Part shown: positions 17,170 to 22,980 of the stretch, in pieces
Layout: each line of letters starts with the position of its first letter
Position numbering within the stretch: position 1 is the first letter of the stretch
Source: an uncultured Propionibacteriaceae bacterium
Lineage (GTDB): Bacteria > Actinomycetota > Actinomycetes > Propionibacteriales > Propionibacteriaceae
Direction: 5' to 3'
Assembly (NCBI GenBank): GCA_937988865.1
Contig: CALKHV010000152.1
Coordinates: forward strand, 1 to 22,980
DNA length: 22,980 bases
The notes under the pieces: model-generated
What the model was told of the DNA's origin: nothing
The model's input: the letters and a program-made list of their open reading frames with translations, nothing else
The model's database searches: none
Made by a program: the position numbers and the translations under genes

Positions 17170-18411
17170 ATGTCACACTCCATCAGTCGGCGCGCCGTGC
17201 TCGGTGCCGCTGCCGCCGTCCCCGTCACCGCCGCCCTCCCGATGCAGTTCGCCGAGGCAGCAACGAAGGCCACCTTCACCCTCAACGCCGTCGTCCTCGA
17301 CGGTGGTGAGCAGATCGTCTCCGTCACCCTGCACACTGCGGGTCTGGGCAACATCGACCCCGCCAGCCTCAAGCTCGACACCTTCAAGGTCCACGCCAAG
17401 GCAACCTCGCCCATCCCGATCGATCCGGGAGACCTCATCTTCAACGAGCACGACACCGACCGCGAGGTCACCAAGGCCACCATCGACCAGCGCGGCAACA
17501 TCACCCTCGAGCTCTTCACCCTCGACCAGAAGACCCCCGGCAGCCTCGGCTACATCCTGATCAAGGGCACGAACGTCGAGCTCGACCTCGTATACACCAT
17601 CACCCAGCTGAAACCGCTCAAGTTGCGCAACCGGCGCAACCTCGTCATCAGCGCGTTCAAGCAGGGCAAGAAGTCCAACCCCGAGGTGGACGCCTTCACG
17701 TACGGCGAGTCCAAGGGCGGCATGAAGTACCGGCTCTTCACACCGGCCAACAATGGCCACAACGTCGGCGGCAAGCAGCCGCTCGTGGTGTGGCTGCACG
17801 GTGGCGGCGAGGGCGGAATGGGCGGCGCCTACTACACCAACGAGACGACGCTTCGCGCAAACCGCGGTGCCCTCGGCTTCGCCACCGGTTGGGGCCAGAG
17901 GATCTTCGGCAACGCGTTCGTCGTCGCACCGCAGGCGATCACCGCCTGGATGAGCGACGGTGACGGCTTCGCCCCCCAGATCAAGGCCCTCATTGACGAG
18001 CTCCTCGCCAGCAACCACAAGATCGATCCGAAGCGGGTCCACGTCATCGGCTGCAGCAACGGCGGCTACATGTCGCTGAAGATGACATCGATCTACACCG
18101 ACTTCTTCGCCACGTCCACGCCGATCTGCCCCGGCGCCAGCGAGGTCTTCTTCACCGACGACCAGCTGGCCAAGTGCAGTTCGACCCCCACGTGGTTCGT
18201 CCACTCCAAGGACGACACCACGCTGCCGTGGGAGGAGAACACCGGACGCGCAATGGACATCATGGACGGCGAGATCGCCACCCTCTACGACAACGTCACC
18301 TGGAACGGCATTCCCTACCCCGGTCACTGGTCGTGGATCTACGTCGGCCACAACGACCCGACGTACAAGGGCAAGAGCCTCTACCAGTGGATGGCGAAGA
18401 CCAAGCGCTGA
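17170..18411 (+). CDS. Tat-exported alpha/beta-hydrolase esterase (PHB-depolymerase/EstA-like)
   Basis: Probable secreted esterase, 413 residues, substrate unknown. The N-terminus MSHSISRRAVLG with a twin arginine, a hydrophobic Ala-rich stretch and FAEA|ATKA cleavage near residue 30 form a Tat-type signal peptide. A beta-rich Ig-like region follows (about 31-150, including NIDPASLKLDTFKVHAKAT), resembling EstA of Thermotoga. The catalytic part has oxyanion motif HGGGEGG (from His210), nucleophile GCSNGG (Ser296), an acid at Asp348 or Asp349 (SKDDTTLPW), and His386 in PGHWSW, so the triad is complete. I chose ATG 17170 because AAGGAAG lies five bases upstream; a TTG directly before it is less likely. 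It sits between the CBS gene and the exonuclease gene, with hairpins on both sides. Confidence 0.87.
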   Translation: MSHSISRRAVLGAAAAVPVTAALPMQFAEAATKATFTLNAVVLDGGEQIVSVTLHTAGLGNIDPASLKLDTFKVHAKATSPIPIDPGDLIFNEHDTDREVTKATIDQRGNITLELFTLDQKTPGSLGYILIKGTNVELDLVYTITQLKPLKLRNRRNLVISAFKQGKKSNPEVDAFTYGESKGGMKYRLFTPANNGHNVGGKQPLVVWLHGGGEGGMGGAYYTNETTLRANRGALGFATGWGQRIFGNAFVVAPQAITAWMSDGDGFAPQIKALIDELLASNHKIDPKRVHVIGCSNGGYMSLKMTSIYTDFFATSTPICPGASEVFFTDDQLAKCSSTPTWFVHSKDDTTLPWEENTGRAMDIMDGEIATLYDNVTWNGIPYPGHWSWIYVGHNDPTYKGKSLYQWMAKTKR

Positions 18412-18426
18412 CAAGCCCCCCGAAAC

Positions 18427-18461
18427 GGTCTGGCCCCATGCTCGCTGCGTGGGGCCAGACC
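18427..18461 (+). terminator. Hairpin terminator after the esterase gene
   Basis: A perfect 12-bp inverted repeat, GGTCTGGCCCCA (18427-18438) and TGGGGCCAGACC (18450-18461), around an 11-base loop, 15 bases after the esterase stop. No U-tract follows, so it is a GC-type terminator candidate. Confidence 0.7.
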
Positions 18462-18473
18462 CCTGTTCGGGCC

Positions 18474-18530
18474 GGAAGATGCTCGTGCCACCCCACCGAC
18501 CAGCACAATGGGGTGGCATGAGCATCTTCC
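18474..18530 (+). promoter_or_regulatory. 22-bp hairpin enclosing the exonuclease start codon
   Basis: Arms 18474-18495 and 18509-18530 are reverse complements over 22 bases with a single mismatch (G18485 opposite T18519, a G-U pair in RNA), around a 13-base loop. The right arm contains the GGGGTGG ribosome-binding stretch (18510-18516), the ATG (18518-18520) and codons 2-4. If formed in mRNA it would hide the start of translation completely. Confidence 0.75.
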
Positions 18531-19198
18531 GTCGGTCCCCGGAAGCACGGCGCGAGAAGCTGGCGTCCGCCGCGCCCCCCGGTCCGTTGCGCGACTACCT
18601 CCAGACACCACTCCCCGAACCCGGGACGCCCGTGTCCGCGCTCAAGCTCCTCGCCCTCGATGTCGAGACCACAGGACTCGATCCGGCCTCCGACCGGCTG
18701 TTGAGCATCGGGTTCGTCCCCGTCGACGGGGACACGATCCACCTCGCGGGCGCACGTCATCTCCTCATCCGTCCGGACGCAGGGGACGGCGTGGGTCAGT
18801 CGGCCACGATCCACCACCTCACCGACGACGAGATGGCGTCCGGAATGGGTCTGGCACAGGCCCTCGAACCCACCCTGGCCGCCCTGCAGGGACGCGTTCT
18901 CCTCGCCCATCACGCGCTGCTCGAGACGGGCTTCCTGGCCGGGGCGTGCAGGGCCGTGTACGGCGCGGAACCCCGCTTCGTCGTGGTTGACACCATGCAG
19001 CTGCAGTACCGACTGTTGACGAAGGGCTTCGACGACGAACCGCCCCGCGGCGCGCTCCGGTTGTGGGCCGCGCGGGGACAATTCGGCATGCCCCGCTACG
19101 GCGCGCACGAGGCCCTCACGGACGCCCTGGCCTGCGCCGAGCTCTACCTGGCGCAGGCTGTGGAACTGCGGGCGTCCACACTCAGGCAACTGCTCTGA
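18518..19198 (+). CDS. DnaQ-like 3'-5' exonuclease
   Basis: Predicted DEDD-superfamily exonuclease of 226 residues. Exo I is seen as LALDVETTGLD (Asp48, Glu50), the Exo II region as HHALLETGFL (131-140; Glu136 where DnaQ has Asp), and Exo III as YGAHEALTDALA (His197, Asp202), the DEDDh form. The HHAxxE variant and the SATIHHLTDDEM stretch fit the exonuclease family found beside CBS/DUF294 proteins rather than the replicative epsilon subunit. The start ATG 18518 fits that family's N-terminal extension (about 38 residues before the core); GTG 18632 is an alternative. Its start is buried in the hairpin described separately. It converges on gltX, with 25 bases between the stops and no terminator seen. 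Confidence 0.85.
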   Translation: MSIFRRSPEARREKLASAAPPGPLRDYLQTPLPEPGTPVSALKLLALDVETTGLDPASDRLLSIGFVPVDGDTIHLAGARHLLIRPDAGDGVGQSATIHHLTDDEMASGMGLAQALEPTLAALQGRVLLAHHALLETGFLAGACRAVYGAEPRFVVVDTMQLQYRLLTKGFDDEPPRGALRLWAARGQFGMPRYGAHEALTDALACAELYLAQAVELRASTLRQLL

Positions 19199-19223
19199 GT
19201 CAGCGACCAGACACCCGACCAGA

Positions 19224-20693
19224 TCACAGGGACGCGCGGAAACTCCGCAACCGCGTCAACGACGCGTCCCGACCGAGGATCTCCATGGACTCGAACAGCG
19301 GCGGCGACACCCTTGCGCCGGTGAGCCCCACTCGCAAGGGCCCGAAGGCGAACTTGGCCTTGAGACCCAGGTCGTCGACGAGCTTCGCCCGCAGCGCGGC
19401 CTCGATGGTGGCGTGGTCGAAGGGCGACAGGTGTTCCAGCACGGCCAGCGACGCGTCGAGCACCTTGTCGGCATCCGGTGGCAGCGACGCCACTGCGTCG
19501 TCCGCGATCGACACGGCGTCGTCCGGGACGAAGAGGAAGGCAAGTTTGGGCAGTGCCTCCGACAACGTCACCAGCCGCTCCTGAACAAGCGGCGTCCCTC
19601 GACGAAGAAGGTCTGCCTCCCTGTCGTCGGGTTCGGGCCACTCCCCCGTGTAGGAGAGGTGTTCGACGATCCTGGTCGCCAACTGGTCGGGCGTGAGCGC
19701 ACGGATGTAGTGGCCGTTCAGCCAGTCCAGCTTCTTCAGGTCGAAGATGGGACCGACGGTGTTGACCTTCGCCCAGTCGAAGTGCTCGACGAACTCTTCG
19801 AAGCTCGCCACCTCGGACTCCCCCTCGACGGGTGGGTAGGCGAGCAGTTGCAGGAAGTTCCGCAGCGACTCGGGAAGGTAGCCCTGCTCACGGAACCAGG
19901 TGAGGCGCGCTGCCGGATTCTTGCGCTTGGAGATCTTCGACTTGTCGGTGTTGCGCAGCAGCGGCATGTGGGCGAATGCCGGAGGCTCAAGACCCAGCCA
20001 GCGGTAGAGGAGGATGTGCTTCGGCGTTGAACTGATCCACTCCTCGCCCCGCACCACGTGCGTGATGGCCATGAGGAAGTCGTCGACCACCACCGCCAGG
20101 TGATAGGTGGGAAAGCCGTCAGCCTTGAGGATCACCTGGTCATCAGGACGCGGGGCGTTCACGCGTCCACGGATCACGTCGTCGAAACTGAGCTCGACGT
20201 CGTCCGGGACCAGCATCCGCACCACCGGCGTCTCGGAGAAGCCCGGGAGCGCTTCGCGCTCCGCCCTCGTCATCCCGAGGCACAACCGGTCGTAGCCGGT
20301 CACCGAGAGCTTCGCGTCCTGCTGAGCCTGTCGCAGGGACGCGAGCCTCTCGGACGAACACCAGCAGTAGTAGGCGTGGCCGGCGGCGAGCAATTGGTCG
20401 ACGTAGGGACGGTAGGTGTCCAGCCGCTCAGACTGCCGATAGGGCTCATACGGGCCACCCACATCGGGGCCCTCGTCCCAAGGCAGCCCCAGCCAGCGCA
20501 GGGTGTCGAAGATCTGCTGCTCCGACTCCGCCACGTACCGCGCGCGGTCGGTGTCCTCGATACGAAGGATGAACCGTCCGCCCGTCTTGCGCGCGTAGGC
20601 GAGGTTGAACAGGGACATGTAGGCCGTGCCGACGTGGGGATCGCCCGTGGGCGAGGGGGCGACGCGAAGCCGGGCGGGAAGGGTCTGGTTCAT
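19224..20693 (-). CDS. gltX: Glutamate-tRNA ligase
   Basis: Charges tRNA(Glu) with glutamate in the cytoplasm. The 489-residue class I synthetase has the HIGH-region PSPTGDPHVGTAY (13-25), IEDTDRARY (45-53), a zinc-site-like CWC (110-112), VVRGEEWISSTPKHILLY (213-230) and the KMSKS variant KISKR (253-257), then the helical anticodon-binding domain. The frame is open further upstream to 20810, but ATG 20693 gives the normal start MNQTLPARLRVAPSPTG and lies just after a TAGGCT -10-like box. With a glnS gene next door, the enzyme may be discriminating for tRNA(Glu); sequence alone does not settle it. Confidence 0.95.
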   Translation of the reverse strand: MNQTLPARLRVAPSPTGDPHVGTAYMSLFNLAYARKTGGRFILRIEDTDRARYVAESEQQIFDTLRWLGLPWDEGPDVGGPYEPYRQSERLDTYRPYVDQLLAAGHAYYCWCSSERLASLRQAQQDAKLSVTGYDRLCLGMTRAEREALPGFSETPVVRMLVPDDVELSFDDVIRGRVNAPRPDDQVILKADGFPTYHLAVVVDDFLMAITHVVRGEEWISSTPKHILLYRWLGLEPPAFAHMPLLRNTDKSKISKRKNPAARLTWFREQGYLPESLRNFLQLLAYPPVEGESEVASFEEFVEHFDWAKVNTVGPIFDLKKLDWLNGHYIRALTPDQLATRIVEHLSYTGEWPEPDDREADLLRRGTPLVQERLVTLSEALPKLAFLFVPDDAVSIADDAVASLPPDADKVLDASLAVLEHLSPFDHATIEAALRAKLVDDLGLKAKFAFGPLRVGLTGARVSPPLFESMEILGRDASLTRLRSFRASL

Positions 20694-20703
20694 GGTGGAG
20701 GCC

Positions 20704-20709
20704 AGCCTA
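20704..20709 (-). promoter_or_regulatory. -10-like element of gltX
   Basis: TAGGCT on the - strand (20709-20704) fits TANNNT and stands ten bases before the gltX ATG, which would give a very short or no leader. No -35 match and no Shine-Dalgarno were seen. Confidence 0.4.
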
Positions 20710-20739
20710 GCCCCGTCCGGCCGGGGGTCGGGAGTCGGA

Positions 20740-20745
20740 TAATCT
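20740..20745 (+). promoter_or_regulatory. -10 element of glnS, probably leaderless
   Basis: TAATCT (20740-20745), with GATAAT overlapping it from 20738, ends six bases before the glnS ATG at 20752, so transcription would begin at or next to the A of the start codon. No Shine-Dalgarno is present, consistent with a leaderless mRNA, which is common in actinobacteria. Confidence 0.55.
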
Positions 20746-20751
20746 GACGCA

Positions 20752-22437
<1,686 letters not shown>

Positions 22438-22443
22438 GGTGAC

Positions 22444-22486
22444 AAAGCGAGTGGCCCGCCCCCTTGGGGGACGGGCCACTCGCTTT
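22444..22486. terminator. Bidirectional hairpin terminator between glnS and tuf
   Basis: Arms AAAGCGAGTGGCCCG (22444-22458) and CGGGCCACTCGCTTT (22472-22486) pair perfectly over 15 bases; an inner CCCCC/GGGGG stem closes on TT with one bulged A (22471). The A and T ends give a short U-run for each transcript. It starts seven bases after the glnS stop and lies 18 bases beyond the tuf stop. Confidence 0.9.
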
Positions 22487-22504
22487 CTTGCCTGGTGGAT
22501 CAGA

Positions 22505-22980
22505 TCACTTGAGGATCTTCGTCACGCGTCCGGCGCCAACGGTGCGGCCACCCTCACGGATGGCGAACTTGAGGCCGTCCTCCATGGCGATGGGCTTGTT
22601 GAGGTGGACCGTCATGTCGACGTTGTCGCCGGGCATGACCATCTCGGTGCCCTCGGGCAGGGTGACGACGCCGGTGACGTCGGTCGTGCGGAAGTAGAAC
22701 TGCGGGCTGTAGTGGGAGAAGAACGGCTTGTGACGGCCACCCTCTTCCTTGGTCAGCACGTAGACGTTGCTCTCGAACTCGGTGTGGGGCGTGGTCGAGC
22801 CGGGCTTGATGACGACCATGCCGCGCTCCACATCCTCCTTCTTGGTGCCGCGGAGCAGGAGGCCGACGTTCTCGCCTGCACGACCCTCGTCGAGGATCTT
22901 GCGGAACATCTCGACACCGGTGACGGTCGAGGTCTGCTTCGCCTCGCGGATGCCGATGATGTCGACCTGCTCGCCGGTCT
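22505..22980 (-). CDS. tuf: Elongation factor Tu, C-terminal part (runs off the window)
   Basis: GTPase that brings aminoacyl-tRNA to the ribosome. The last 157 residues are present and the start lies beyond the window. Part of domain 2 (GTEXVDIIGIRE-like TGEQVDIIGIREAKQ, TSTVTGVEMFRKILDEGRAG, ENVGLLLRGTKKEDVERG) and all of domain 3 (VYVLTKEEGGRHKPFFSHYS, PQFYFRTTDVTGVV, MVMPGDNVDMTVHL, FAIREGGRTVGAGRVTKIL) match EF-Tu. An ATG at 22909 is internal, not the real start. In the classical str cluster the gene follows fusA; upstream genes cannot be seen here. It is separated from rpsJ by about 7.9 kb of unrelated genes. Confidence 0.97.
   Translation of the reverse strand, partial: TGEQVDIIGIREAKQTSTVTGVEMFRKILDEGRAGENVGLLLRGTKKEDVERGMVVIKPGSTTPHTEFESNVYVLTKEEGGRHKPFFSHYSPQFYFRTTDVTGVVTLPEGTEMVMPGDNVDMTVHLNKPIAMEDGLKFAIREGGRTVGAGRVTKILK

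Noticed and set aside
17173..18525. A long open frame antisense to the esterase gene.
   Set aside because: Its Val/Gly/Asp-rich composition is the expected mirror of a high-GC coding gene; it has no motif and no ribosome-binding site.
18427..18530. The two tandem hairpins as terminal inverted repeats of a mobile element.
   Set aside because: No matching repeat was seen on the other side of the esterase gene or elsewhere nearby, and no transposase or target-site duplication is present.

Overview
The window is high-GC DNA with dense, overlapping genes, several GTG starts and actinobacterial-type ribosomal proteins: an S10 that begins MAGQKIRIR from a GTG, a zinc-finger S14, and long tails on S3 and S5. 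I read it as an Actinomycetota chromosome, possibly Propionibacteriales. The phylum call is fairly safe; the order is a guess. No rRNA, tRNA, CRISPR array, insertion sequence or phage gene was seen.

Layout. (1) 127-4678, + strand: a three-gene, translationally coupled ABC transporter operon of the peptide/nickel (Dpp/Opp) type, with two permeases and one ATPase carrying two nucleotide-binding domains. The binding-protein gene is not in the window. The first permease carries an unusual extra membrane region. (2) 4711-4744: a strong bidirectional hairpin terminator where this operon meets the ribosomal cluster. (3) 14642-4759, - strand: 21 ribosomal protein genes in the classical S10 then spc order, rpsJ-rplC-rplD-rplW-rplB-rpsS-rplV-rpsC-rplP-rpmC-rpsQ, then rplN-rplX-rplE-rpsN-rpsH-rplF-rplR-rpsE-rpmD-rplO. 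The run stops after rplO; secY, adk, map and infA do not follow. Most junctions overlap or nearly touch. The exceptions are the rpsQ/rplN gap (112 bases, the classical S10/spc boundary) and the rpsN/rpsH gap (108 bases). (4) 14643-15104: a 462-base divergent control region with a candidate S10 promoter and a roughly 320-base leader rich in competing inverted repeats. (5) 15105-19198, + strand: a cNMP-binding/CBS/DUF294 signalling protein, a Tat-exported esterase, and a DnaQ-like exonuclease whose start codon lies inside a near-perfect 22-bp hairpin. (6) 20693-19224 (-) and 20752-22437 (+): divergent gltX and glnS sharing a 58-base promoter region that looks leaderless or nearly so on both sides. 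(7) 22444-22486: a second bidirectional terminator, then the 3' part of tuf (EF-Tu) on the - strand, running off the window.

The genes are mainly translation machinery: ribosomal proteins, EF-Tu and two aminoacyl-tRNA synthetases. With tuf upstream of rpsJ on the same strand, region 5-6 is an island inside the usual str-S10-spc super-cluster. The points that most deserve a second look are the start-codon hairpin of the exonuclease, the competing pairings in the S10 leader and at the S10/spc boundary, the enlarged DppB-type permease, and the presence of a GlnRS beside GluRS.
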